NCBI RefSeq assembly: GCF_013464915.1
Contig: NZ_RAVT01000030.1
Coordinates: 39,765-85,436, forward strand
Direction: 5' to 3'
DNA length: 45,672 bases
Source of the DNA: Stenotrophomonas maltophilia
GTDB lineage: Bacteria > Pseudomonadota > Gammaproteobacteria > Xanthomonadales > Xanthomonadaceae
Shown piece by piece: positions 24,202-32,467 of the stretch; the first letter of the stretch is position 1, and each line of letters opens with the position of its first letter. The notes beneath the pieces are model-generated. The model was given only the letters and a program-made list of their open reading frames with translations, was not told the DNA's origin and ran no database searches. A program made the translations under genes and the position numbers.

Positions 24202-27045
24202 TCAGAACCCGCTGCTGTAGCGCAACGCAGCCTGCCGCGCGCGCTCGCCACCGATTCGCTGGTCAAAGCCCAGGCTCAAGCGGCCATTGCGGCCCCACCA
24301 CGACTCCAGCGCCACGCCGATCAGCGCACTGCCACGCGGCGCATTCCAGCCTGCCAGCGGCGCCCAGGCATCCACGCCGACAAAACTGGCCTGCCAATCG
24401 GCCCCAGCGCCGTCCAGCCGCTGCTGCCACTCGGCGTGTCCACGCAGGGTCCAACGCCCCCAGCCACGCTCGCCGCGGATACCGGCCAGCATCTGGCTGC
24501 GCTGCACACGGGTGGCATCACCACGCAGGCCGAAGCCGAAACCGCCCAGCTCATTGAACCCATCGGTATCGACACGCGTGGTGCTGGCACCGAGGTAGGG
24601 TGTCAACGAAGCGCCTGCGCGGCCCAGGCGATATCCGCCTTCCACGCTGGCGCTGCTGAAACGCCCGCCGTAACGCGCCGAGACACCGTAGGCGCCCGCA
24701 CCCAGCAGCAGCTGGCGATCCAGCGCACGGGTGAACTGGCCACTGCCGAACTGGGCCAGCGCATAGCCTCGCCCCAGGTTCCAGCCAGCGTACAACTGTG
24801 CCTGCGCCTGGCGGTCACGCCCGCGATCACCGCCGAAACTGCTGCCACCATTGCTGCGGGTCTCGCCGAAAGCCACGCCCATCAGGCCATTGCCGCCCAG
24901 CGGCAGATCCTGTCCTGCCATCCAGCCACGGCTGTCTGCGCTGTTGCCGGCAAAGCTGCCCTGCCCGGCCTCGCCCAACGCGCTCTGCCAGGTGCCCCGC
25001 AGGCGCGGGGTGGCCTGCACGCGGTCGAAGCGCTCGGCAATCGCACGCCGCGACATGTCGATGCTGTCGAAGGTGGCGGCCTCGGCGCGGGCATGCGCCT
25101 GGCCGGACAGGCTCTGCAGGCTGTCGGCCAGGCCCTGCTGGCCCCCTCCGGCCCACTGCAGCGCACCGGCTGCCGCACCGAAGGGCGATCCCTGCAGGCC
25201 GGTGTTGCCATCGAGCACTGCGAATGCGCCTTCCAGGCGCTGCGCGGCCACCTGCGCAGAAGCGCTCAGGCCGCTGGCCGCGGCGGTGACGCTTACCTGG
25301 GTCACGTTCAACCAGGCGTTGTTGCTGTCGTAGCCATAGGTGGGCGCCACCAGGGTCAGTCCCTGCAGGCCGGTGGAAGTGGCTTGGGTACTGAAAATGC
25401 CGTTCAGCCCCCCCGCGGCGTGGATGAGGTCCTGGCGGGTTCCGTTCTGCGGCACATAGCCGGAGACGAAGCCATGCACGCGCACGCTGCCATTGATCGT
25501 TGCGCTGCCGGTGACCTGCAGGGCGTTGGCGCCAAGGGCGATCATCAGCTGCGCCCCGGGCTGCTGGGTGTAGTTGCCCTCGATGGTGCCGGTGGTGTTG
25601 CCGGTGGTGAGGAACACGCTGCCACCGTTGACCACATTGCCGATCACCCGCGGCGTGCCACCGTTGAACTGCAGACCGGTGGAATCCGGGTCGGGCTGGG
25701 CGAGGATCGTCACGTTGGAACGGATCACGCCACCGTTCTGCAGCGTCAGGATGCCGCGCTCGACACGGGTGGCACCGGTGTAGCCGTTGTTGCCGGTCAG
25801 CACCAGCTTGCCGTCTCCCTGCTTGACCAGGCCTCCGCTGCCGGTGATGTCGTTGCTCCATGTCGAACCGGTCGAGCCCGCATCCACATTGGCCGCCACA
25901 TCACCCCAGTCGAAGCGGCCGGGGCCATTGATCGCCCGACCGATGTCGAGCAGGCCATAGCCGAACACCGGATCCACACCGGGCGCACCGATGTCCCTGG
26001 CGGTACCCAGCAGGGTCTGCCGCACCAGATCATTGTTGAAGTAGGGGAAGCGCTGCCAGACCAGCGCAGCCGCACCGGAGACCAGCGGCGCGGCGAACGA
26101 GGTACCGTAGTTCCAGTAGTAGCTGCCACCATTGGCATCCGGGTAGACCGCGCTGCCCGGCGCCGCCAGGCAGTAGCGGGCCGCCTGGCCGCAGGCATTC
26201 GAATAGCTGGCCAGCGCGCCCGGCGTAAACGGGTCCACCGCCGTGGCCACCAGCCAGCCGCGTTCCAGATCGGCCGCCGGCAGCGTGCCTGCCACGCCCT
26301 TCTGGCTGGGCAGCGCGGCCAGGCTGCTCGGCTCGCTGCGGCCATCGTTGCCGGCAGCGAACACCACCAGGCCGCCGTGATTGATCACGAACGGCCGGTA
26401 TTCGGCGGCCACCTGCGCCGTGGTCGGCAGGTCGGTCCAGTACAGGCCACCCCACGAGTTGTTCATCACCTTCACGTTGTAGCTGATCAGGTCCTGGTGG
26501 ACCTGGGCCACACCCAGCGGCCCACTGAAAGCGTTGCCATTGCCACTGCCGTCATCGGTCGGCGGCTTGTCGGAAATGATCCGTGCCGAGACGATCTGCG
26601 CACCTGGCGCGATACCGCCCGGCCAGGTTCCCACTGCCGCGCCGGCGGCGAGGCTGGCCACGGCGGTGCCATGCCCGACCACGTCATCAACCCCCAGGTT
26701 GTTCCTGGCCGGATCGATGTAATTGAAGTTGGCCAGCACGCGACCATTCAAGGCCACCGCGTTGCGCTGCACGCCCGAATCGACGATGCCGATGCGCACG
26801 CCCTGCCCGGTCAGGCCTGCAGCCTGTGCGGCACGCGCATTGGTGACTGAAAGATGCGCATCAAAGGCCGGCTCCTGCGGCTTGGCCGGCGGCGGTGTCG
26901 TCGGGGGAGGCGTAGTCGGAGGTGTCGGCGTGGTCGGGGGCGGGTCGACACGCACGTTGCTGCCGCCTCCTCCGCCACCACAGGCCGTCAGCGCCATCGC
27001 CAGCGCGGTTGCCAGCACAGACCTCACCATCATCGTGCGTTCCAT
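24202..27045 (-). CDS. S8 serine-protease autotransporter with lipoprotein-type signal
   Basis: A 947-residue type V secreted protease. The signal peptide ends in a lipobox (LTAC, Cys22), followed by a Gly run and a Pro/Thr-rich tether (34-58). The subtilisin domain has Asp89 (GIVDSGV), His125 (VVGHGTAVASL), oxyanion Asn233 (AAGND) and Ser316 (YGTSFAAPLVSG). A passenger-associated beta repeat follows (GGLVKQGDGKLVLTGNNGYTGATRVERG, about 403-430). The last 280 or so residues form an autotransporter barrel ending in an aromatic (YSSGF). GGAAGGA 4 bases before the ATG fixes the start. The lipobox recalls NalP of Neisseria, a lipid-anchored sheddase. It is divergent from the thiolase gene. Confidence 0.93.
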   Translation of the reverse strand: MERTMMVRSVLATALAMALTACGGGGGGSNVRVDPPPTTPTPPTTPPPTTPPPAKPQEPAFDAHLSVTNARAAQAAGLTGQGVRIGIVDSGVQRNAVALNGRVLANFNYIDPARNNLGVDDVVGHGTAVASLAAGAAVGTWPGGIAPGAQIVSARIISDKPPTDDGSGNGNAFSGPLGVAQVHQDLISYNVKVMNNSWGGLYWTDLPTTAQVAAEYRPFVINHGGLVVFAAGNDGRSEPSSLAALPSQKGVAGTLPAADLERGWLVATAVDPFTPGALASYSNACGQAARYCLAAPGSAVYPDANGGSYYWNYGTSFAAPLVSGAAALVWQRFPYFNNDLVRQTLLGTARDIGAPGVDPVFGYGLLDIGRAINGPGRFDWGDVAANVDAGSTGSTWSNDITGSGGLVKQGDGKLVLTGNNGYTGATRVERGILTLQNGGVIRSNVTILAQPDPDSTGLQFNGGTPRVIGNVVNGGSVFLTTGNTTGTIEGNYTQQPGAQLMIALGANALQVTGSATINGSVRVHGFVSGYVPQNGTRQDLIHAAGGLNGIFSTQATSTGLQGLTLVAPTYGYDSNNAWLNVTQVSVTAAASGLSASAQVAAQRLEGAFAVLDGNTGLQGSPFGAAAGALQWAGGGQQGLADSLQSLSGQAHARAEAATFDSIDMSRRAIAERFDRVQATPRLRGTWQSALGEAGQGSFAGNSADSRGWMAGQDLPLGGNGLMGVAFGETRSNGGSSFGGDRGRDRQAQAQLYAGWNLGRGYALAQFGSGQFTRALDRQLLLGAGAYGVSARYGGRFSSASVEGGYRLGRAGASLTPYLGASTTRVDTDGFNELGGFGFGLRGDATRVQRSQMLAGIRGERGWGRWTLRGHAEWQQRLDGAGADWQASFVGVDAWAPLAGWNAPRGSALIGVALESWWGRNGRLSLGFDQRIGGERARQAALRYSSGF

Positions 27046-27228
27046 CGATTCCTTCCCGTGAACGTTGGCCTGCCTTCACCCCGGCAGGCGTTCGGCGCCG
27101 CACAGCGGCAGCCCTTCCCGACCCTCTATACTTGGGCCGACCCCCACGCAGTCTGCCGGGAAACCGGGGCGCATCCAACGGCCTCCGGTCTCCTTTCCGA
27201 ACATTGCTTACGCATCAACGAGATTGCC

Positions 27229-28404
27229 ATGTCCAACATCGTCATCGCCGCCGCCAAGCGCACCGCCATCGGCTCCTTCCTCGGCCAGTTCAACGGCGTG
27301 CCGACCCCGACCCTCGGCGCGGCCGCCATCGCCGCCGCCCTGGAACAATCGGGCGTCCCGGCCAGCGACGTTTCTGAAGTCCTGATGGGCTGCGTGCTGC
27401 CGGCCAACCTCGGCCAGGCGCCCGCCCGCCAGGCTGCGATCGCCGCCGGCATTCCGCTGTCGGCCGGTGCCACCACGCTGAACAAGGTGTGCGGTTCGGG
27501 CATGAAGACCATCATGCTGGGCCATGACCTGATCAAGGCCGGCTCGGCCAGCATCGTGGTCGCCGGCGGCATGGAATCGATGTCCAACGCCCCGCACATG
27601 CTGCCGAACTCCCGTACCGGCAACCGTTTCGGCAACTTCCAGGCGGTCGACCACATGGCCCACGATGGCCTGGTCAACGCCTACGACGGCAAGGCAATGG
27701 GCGAGTTCGCCGAGTGCGCGGTGGACAAGTACCAGTTCAGCCGCGAAGAGCAGGACGCCTATGCGATCGAGTCGGTCAAGCGTGCGCAGGCTGCCCAGGC
27801 CAATGGTGCATTTGCCGATGAAATCGTCGCGGTGAAGGTCGCCACCCGCAAGGGTGAGGTCGAGGTCGCTACCGACGAGCAGCCGGGGCGCTCGGACATC
27901 GCCAAGATCCCGACCCTGCACCCGGCCTTCAAGAAGGATGGCAGCGTGACCGCCGCCAGTTCCTCCAGCATCTCCGACGGCGCCGCCGCAGTGGTGCTGC
28001 TGACCGAAGAGGACGCTGCCGCGCGCGGCATCACGCCACTGGCCCGTATCGTCGGCCACGCCACCCACTCGCAGGAACCGGAGTGGTTCACCACCGCCCC
28101 GATCGGCGCGCTGCACACGCTGCTGGACAAGACCGGCTGGTCCATTGACCAGGTCGATCTGTTCGAAATCAACGAAGCCTTCGCCGTGGTGGCGATGGCG
28201 CCGATGCGCGAACTGGGCATCCCGCACGACAAGCTCAACGTGAATGGCGGTGCCTGCGCACTGGGTCATCCCATCGGTGCCTCCGGCGCACGTCTTGTGG
28301 TGACCCTGGTCAACGCTCTGCGCACGCGTGGTGGCAAGCGCGGCATTGCCACCCTCTGCATCGGCGGCGGCGAAGCAACGGCAATCGCCATCGAATTGAT
28401 TTAA
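27229..28404 (+). CDS. Acetyl-CoA C-acetyltransferase (thiolase II)
   Basis: A 391-residue biosynthetic-type thiolase that condenses two acetyl-CoA to acetoacetyl-CoA or cleaves it. The nucleophile is Cys88 (LNKVCGSGMKT), with His347 (GGACALGHPIGASG) and acid/base Cys377 (TLCIGGGEATA), plus NEAF. Spacing equals that of Zoogloea PhaA. It could serve PHB synthesis, ketone use or fatty-acid breakdown; no phaB or phaC is nearby, so I give no symbol. An ORF starting upstream at 26854 is rejected because the family N-terminus is MSNIVIAAAKRTAIG. Confidence 0.95.
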   Translation: MSNIVIAAAKRTAIGSFLGQFNGVPTPTLGAAAIAAALEQSGVPASDVSEVLMGCVLPANLGQAPARQAAIAAGIPLSAGATTLNKVCGSGMKTIMLGHDLIKAGSASIVVAGGMESMSNAPHMLPNSRTGNRFGNFQAVDHMAHDGLVNAYDGKAMGEFAECAVDKYQFSREEQDAYAIESVKRAQAAQANGAFADEIVAVKVATRKGEVEVATDEQPGRSDIAKIPTLHPAFKKDGSVTAASSSSISDGAAAVVLLTEEDAAARGITPLARIVGHATHSQEPEWFTTAPIGALHTLLDKTGWSIDQVDLFEINEAFAVVAMAPMRELGIPHDKLNVNGGACALGHPIGASGARLVVTLVNALRTRGGKRGIATLCIGGGEATAIAIELI

Positions 28405-28528
28405 AAAGATTTAACGATGATTTCGCAAAAATGAATGCGGGATCGCTTGACACCCAATCTTGGCTTGTCATCATGTTGTCGGCGCGCAGCATGCGCGTTG
28501 CCTAATTCTAACGACGAGGATTTACACA

Positions 28529-28870
28529 ATGAGCATCAACAAGCTGCTGGTCGCGATGTCCCTGGCTCTGGCCCTGGCCGCCTGCTCGAAGCAGGAAGCT
28601 GCCCAGGACGCCGCTGCTTCGGCCAACGAAGCCGCCACCGAAGCCCAGGCTGCTGCCGACCAGGCCGCCGCTGCCGGCGCCCAGACCGCCGACGCTGCCC
28701 AGCAGGCCGCTGACACCGCCGCCACCGCTGCTGACGCTTCGGTCGACGCTGCTGCCCAGGCTGGCGCTGCTGCCACCGACGCCGCTGCCGGCGCCGCTGC
28801 TGACGCTGCCAAGGCTGCTGAAGGCACCGCTGAGAAGGCCAAGGACGCTGCTGAAGAAGCCAAGAAGTAA
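28529..28870 (+). CDS. Alanine-rich small lipoprotein, copy 1
   Basis: A 113-residue lipoprotein (signal MSINKLLVAMSLALALAAC, lipidated Cys19). The mature part is almost only Ala, Asp, Glu, Gln, Thr and Lys with a near-continuous helical pattern (AAQQAADTAATAADASVDAA; C-terminal KAKDAAEEAKK). It is built like Lpp- or LEA-like envelope helices. AGGA lies 9 bases upstream of the ATG. A TTGACA at 28447-28452 is a candidate -35. A strong terminator follows, so it is a single-gene unit. The function is unknown. Confidence 0.82.
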   Translation: MSINKLLVAMSLALALAACSKQEAAQDAAASANEAATEAQAAADQAAAAGAQTADAAQQAADTAATAADASVDAAAQAGAAATDAAAGAAADAAKAAEGTAEKAKDAAEEAKK

Positions 28871-28900
28871 TAACTTCTTTCTTCACGCTGTTCTGGAAAA

Positions 28901-28925
28901 GCCGCTGGTTCGCCAGCGGCTTTTT
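28901..28925 (+). terminator. Intrinsic terminator of lipoprotein copy 1
   Basis: GCCGCTGG-TTCG-CCAGCGGC followed by TTTTT and preceded by AAAA: a textbook rho-independent terminator with a UUCG tetraloop. Confidence 0.92.
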
Positions 28926-29027
28926 CTTTGCGCAGATGCCGGTGATCAAGCCCCTGCATCGCGACCCGGTCTTCACAACGGCATGAATAGGCTGGCGTCC
29001 CCATCCATTGCAGTGCCGGAGACCGCC

Positions 29028-29438
29028 ATGAAGATTCGTCCGATCACCACCACCCTGCTGGCCGCCTCCCTGCTGCTGGCTCTGGCCGCCTGCAAGGGCC
29101 CGGAAGCCGAACAGGCCAAGCAGGACGCGCAGCAGGCGGCCGACAGCGCCGGCGCTGCCGCCCGCGACGCCGTCGACAAGGCTGCAGCCGCTACCCGCGA
29201 AGCCGCCGACAAGACCGCCGCCGCTTCCGAGCAGGCCGCCGCCGATACCCAGCAGGCGCTGGACAAGGCCGCAGACGCCACTGCCAACGCCGCCGACAAG
29301 GCCAAGGACGCCGCAACCGACGCCGCTGCGCATGCCAGCGACGCCACCGCCAACGCCGCGCAGAAGGTCGCCGACAAGGCCCGCGATGTCGCCAACGACG
29401 CGAAGGCAAATGCCGCCAAGGAAGAAGCCAAGCACTAA
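29028..29438 (+). CDS. Alanine-rich small lipoprotein, copy 2
   Basis: A 136-residue lipoprotein (signal MKIRPITTTLLAASLLLALAAC, lipidated Cys22). The mature part is built of Ala/Asp/Lys 11-residue-like turns (KAAAATREAADKTAAASEQ; TANAADKAKDAATDAAAHA) and ends KEEAKH. It resembles the preceding lipoprotein in signal, composition and Lys/Glu-rich end, suggesting a tandem duplication. GGAG lies 6 bases upstream of the start. It has its own terminator. The role is unknown; LEA-like or Lpp-like envelope protection is inference. Confidence 0.82.
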   Translation: MKIRPITTTLLAASLLLALAACKGPEAEQAKQDAQQAADSAGAAARDAVDKAAAATREAADKTAAASEQAAADTQQALDKAADATANAADKAKDAATDAAAHASDATANAAQKVADKARDVANDAKANAAKEEAKH

Positions 29439-29450
29439 GCGCTGCCGGCA

Positions 29451-29473
29451 GCCGAGCATCGGCTCGGCGCTAC
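29451..29473 (-). repeat. SMAG repeat
   Basis: GCCGAGC-atcg-GCTCGGC hairpin ending in GCTAC, placed between the lipoprotein stop and its terminator. Confidence 0.7.
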
Positions 29474-29480
29474 AGGAAAA

Positions 29481-29506
29481 GCCGCGGCACTGCCGCGGCT
29501 TTTCTG
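29481..29506 (+). terminator. Intrinsic terminator of lipoprotein copy 2
   Basis: GCCGCGGC-act-GCCGCGGC followed by TTTTCTG and preceded by AAAA. Confidence 0.88.
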
Positions 29507-29564
29507 CTTTTCGCTCTCTGCTCTTTCTGTTGATTCCGTGGTGGACGGCACGGAAACCGTCCAA

Positions 29565-29668
29565 GGCCACGCGGGTGGGTTGCGCAGGGGTGTCCGCGGC
29601 ATGGATGCCGCGGCCAAGCCCCCAGGGACGGGTTCACGGCGTCCCCTGCGCAACCCACTCGCGCGGCC
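29565..29668 (-). repeat. Long-stem palindrome with two inner hairpins, copy C
   Basis: Arms 29565-29590 and 29643-29668 pair at 24 of 26 positions. Inside are hairpin CCGCGGCAT-gg-ATGCCGCGG (29594-29613) and the small CCCAGGGACGGG element, then TTCACGGCGT. It has the same inner layout as copies A, B and D but unrelated arm sequence. ATTCCGTGG precedes it at 29534-29542. Confidence 0.8.
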
Positions 29669-29717
29669 ACCGCCGATATCAGCGCCCACCACGAGGGGCT
29701 CCGCCGCTGGCCGCTCC

Positions 29718-31355
29718 CTACGGCAGCGCGCGAGCCAACATCGCCGACAGATCCAATCCCGCCGGCAGCGTCCCGAATGCCAGCCCGTGCTCCCCGTCCA
29801 ACCGGCTGCGCACGAACGCCTCCGCCATTGGACTGCGTGCACGCAGCAGCAGCGCCGCCTGCAGCAGCAGCGCAGTGCGCTCGCAGAACAGCCGCGCCTG
29901 TGATTCCTCAGGCGCTGGCGCCGCTGCCCAACGCTGCAATGCAGCTGCATAACGCGCATCGAGATCGGCCACTGCGGCCAGCTCGCTGCGCAATGCCGCC
30001 ATTGCTTCCGGCTCGCGTGACAGCGCACGCAGGACGTCCAGGCACTGGATGTTGCCGCTGCCTTCCCAGATCGAATTCAACGGCGCCTGGCGATACAGCC
30101 TCGGCAGCATCGACTCCTCCACGTAACCCGCACCGCCCAGGCATTCCTGCGCTTCGTTGACGAAGCACGGCGCGCGCTTGCACAGCCAGTACTTGCCCAG
30201 TGCGGTCCCCAGCCGCGCCAAGGCGGCTTCGCTGGCATCCTCGCCGGCTCGATCCACCGCCCGCGCGATGCGCATCGCCAACACGGTTGCCGCTTCCGAC
30301 TCCAGCGCCAGGTCGGCCAGCACATTGGCCATCAACGCATGCTCCACCAACAACTTGCCGAAGGTGCGCCGATGGCGTGCATGATGCAGCGCCTGCGCCA
30401 GCGCCATGCGCATCTCCGCGGCCGCACCCAGCATGCAGTCCAGGCGGGTCATCATCACCATGCCGATGATGGTCGCCACGCCACGCCCTTCTTCGCCCAC
30501 ACGCCATGCCTGCGCGCCACAGAACTCGACCTCGCTGGACGCATTGGCCCAGTCGCCGAGCTTGTCCTTCAGCCGCATCAGCCGGAACGCATTGCGGTCA
30601 CCGTCGGCCAGCCGGCGCGGCATCAGCAGGCAGGTCAGTCCGCCCGGCGCCTGCGCCAGCACCAGGAAGCCATCGCACATCGGCGCAGAAAAGAACCACT
30701 TGTGGCCGACCAGGCGATAGCGTTCGCCATCGATCGGCTCGGCGCGCGTGCTGTTCGCGCGTACATCCGAACCGCCCTGCTTCTCGGTCATGCCCATGCC
30801 CAGAGTGATGCCGGCCTTGTCCGCCACGGGCACGTCACGCGGGTCATAGACCGGCGCGGCGGCCTTGCGCGCCCATTCGGCCAGGTGCGGCTGCGACTGA
30901 AGCACTGCCACCGCCGCATGGGTCATGGTCAAGGGGCAACTGGTGCCGGCTTCGGCCTGGTGGTGCAGATAGCTCAATGCCGCACGCGCCACATGCGCGC
31001 CGGGCTGCGGCTCGTGCCAGGACAAACCCGCCACGCCATGCTGCTTCGCTGCGGCCATCAGCTGGTGGTACGCAGGGTGGAACTCGACTGTATCAATGCG
31101 ATGGCCCTGCGCATCGTGCGTGCGCAGGCGCGGGCGATCACGGTTGGCGTCAAAGCCGAGCCGGTACAACTCGTCGCCGGCCAGTGCTCCATATGCGGCC
31201 AGCCGCGGCGCGAAACCGCCCGCCCCCTCGCGCTTCACCGCCTCCATCAACGCTGCATCATCGGTCCACAGCTGGCGACCGGCAAAGGGCGGTGGCTGGT
31301 TCAGCACCACATGGGTTTCATACGGCGCGTTGCTGCTGAAGCTGGGTCCGCTCAT
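29718..31355 (-). CDS. aidB: AidB-like acyl-CoA dehydrogenase family protein
   Basis: A 545-residue flavoprotein very close to E. coli AidB (541). Shared blocks are LNQPPPFAGRQLWTDDAALM, MGMTEKQGGSDVRANSTRAE, YRLVGHKWFFSAPMCD, RLKDKLGDWANASSEVEF, MTRLDCMLG, QECLGGAGYVEES and NSIWEGSGNIQCLDVLR. AidB is induced in the adaptive response to alkylation, binds DNA and FAD, and lowers methylation damage; its catalysis is debated. The start at 31355 gives MSGPSFSSNAPYETH. It is divergent from the DNA-repair operon with 113 bp between starts, so the two may share regulation. Confidence 0.93.
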   Translation of the reverse strand: MSGPSFSSNAPYETHVVLNQPPPFAGRQLWTDDAALMEAVKREGAGGFAPRLAAYGALAGDELYRLGFDANRDRPRLRTHDAQGHRIDTVEFHPAYHQLMAAAKQHGVAGLSWHEPQPGAHVARAALSYLHHQAEAGTSCPLTMTHAAVAVLQSQPHLAEWARKAAAPVYDPRDVPVADKAGITLGMGMTEKQGGSDVRANSTRAEPIDGERYRLVGHKWFFSAPMCDGFLVLAQAPGGLTCLLMPRRLADGDRNAFRLMRLKDKLGDWANASSEVEFCGAQAWRVGEEGRGVATIIGMVMMTRLDCMLGAAAEMRMALAQALHHARHRRTFGKLLVEHALMANVLADLALESEAATVLAMRIARAVDRAGEDASEAALARLGTALGKYWLCKRAPCFVNEAQECLGGAGYVEESMLPRLYRQAPLNSIWEGSGNIQCLDVLRALSREPEAMAALRSELAAVADLDARYAAALQRWAAAPAPEESQARLFCERTALLLQAALLLRARSPMAEAFVRSRLDGEHGLAFGTLPAGLDLSAMLARALP

Positions 31356-31468
31356 CCGGTCCGTCCTGGCGGCAAGAGGTCTGCGGCCCGATTGTGCCGC
31401 ATCCGCTGCCAAGCCCGCGTTCAGGCCGGTTCTCACCTTCTGCACGAGCGGCAGGTCACAGTGATCGC

Positions 31469-32467
31469 ATGGCAGGCAACGACGATCTGGTGGTGCTGCG
31501 TCCGGAGGGGCTGTACTGCGCCGCCGGGAATTTCCACATCGATCCCTGGCGGCCGGTGCCGCGTGCGGTCATCACCCATGGCCACGGCGACCACGCGCGT
31601 CCGGGCATGGGCGAATACCACTGCAGCGAAGGCAGCCTGCCGATCCTGCGCTGGCGCCTGGGCGATGTGCCGGTGCAGGTGCACGCCGAAGGAGCGTCCT
31701 TCCGCCTGGGCCGGGTGCAGGTATCGCTGCATCCTGCCGGCCATGTGCTCGGCTCGTCGCAGGTCCGCATCGACGATGGTGAACGGGTCTGGGTGGCCTC
31801 CGGCGACTACAAGCGCCAGCCGGACCCGACCTGCACGCCCTTCGAAGTGGTGCCCTGCGATACGTTCATCACCGAAGCGACCTTCGCCCTGCCGATCTAC
31901 CGCTGGCCGGACACGCCCGCGGTGGCTGCGCAGATCGTGGCGTGGCGCCGCGAATGCGAACAACGTGGCGAAGCGGCGATCCTGCTGTGCTATGCACTCG
32001 GCAAGGCGCAGCGGGTACTGGCGGAGCTGTTGCCACTGGACGACCGCCCGGCGTGGCTGCATGGCGCCATCGCCAATGGTGTGGCGGTCTACCGGCAGGC
32101 CGGCGTACCGATGCTGGAGACACTTGCCGTTGCCGAGCAAGGGCGCCAGCCTGATGCCGCCGGCCAGCTGATCCTCGCGCCGCCGTCGGCTGCGGGCACA
32201 CCGTGGATGCGCCGCTTCGGCCGCCACCAGCTGGGCTTCGCCTCGGGCTGGATGCAACTGCGCGGCAACCGGCGTCGCCGCAACGTCGATCGTGGCTTCG
32301 TCATTTCCGATCACGCCGATTGGCCCGCGCTGCTGCAGACCATTGAACAGACCGGCGCGCAGCGGGTGATCGCCACCCATGGCAATACCGATGCACTGAT
32401 TCCCTTCCTGCGCGAACGCGGGGTGGCTGCCGAAGCCTTCCGTACCGATTTCGGGAGCGAGGAATGA
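31469..32467 (+). CDS. Ligase-associated DNA exonuclease (metallo-beta-lactamase fold)
   Basis: A 332-residue nuclease of the beta-CASP/metallo-beta-lactamase type. The metal motif HGHGDH spans His37-His42 (AVITHGHGDHARPG). Later metal or catalytic sites are HPAGHVLGSSQV, ASGDYK, and the terminal ISDHADW and ATHGNTDAL. This is the exonuclease of the bacterial ligase-associated DNA damage response cluster. The ORF can be extended upstream to 31394, but 31469 gives a normal N-terminus. It overlaps the ligase start (ATGA), the first link of four overlapping genes. Confidence 0.92.
   Translation: MAGNDDLVVLRPEGLYCAAGNFHIDPWRPVPRAVITHGHGDHARPGMGEYHCSEGSLPILRWRLGDVPVQVHAEGASFRLGRVQVSLHPAGHVLGSSQVRIDDGERVWVASGDYKRQPDPTCTPFEVVPCDTFITEATFALPIYRWPDTPAVAAQIVAWRRECEQRGEAAILLCYALGKAQRVLAELLPLDDRPAWLHGAIANGVAVYRQAGVPMLETLAVAEQGRQPDAAGQLILAPPSAAGTPWMRRFGRHQLGFASGWMQLRGNRRRRNVDRGFVISDHADWPALLQTIEQTGAQRVIATHGNTDALIPFLRERGVAAEAFRTDFGSEE

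Noticed and set aside
24436..26850. An 804-codon plus-strand ORF antisense to the autotransporter
   Set aside because: It is a shadow of the protease gene, which has a full catalytic triad, signal and barrel.
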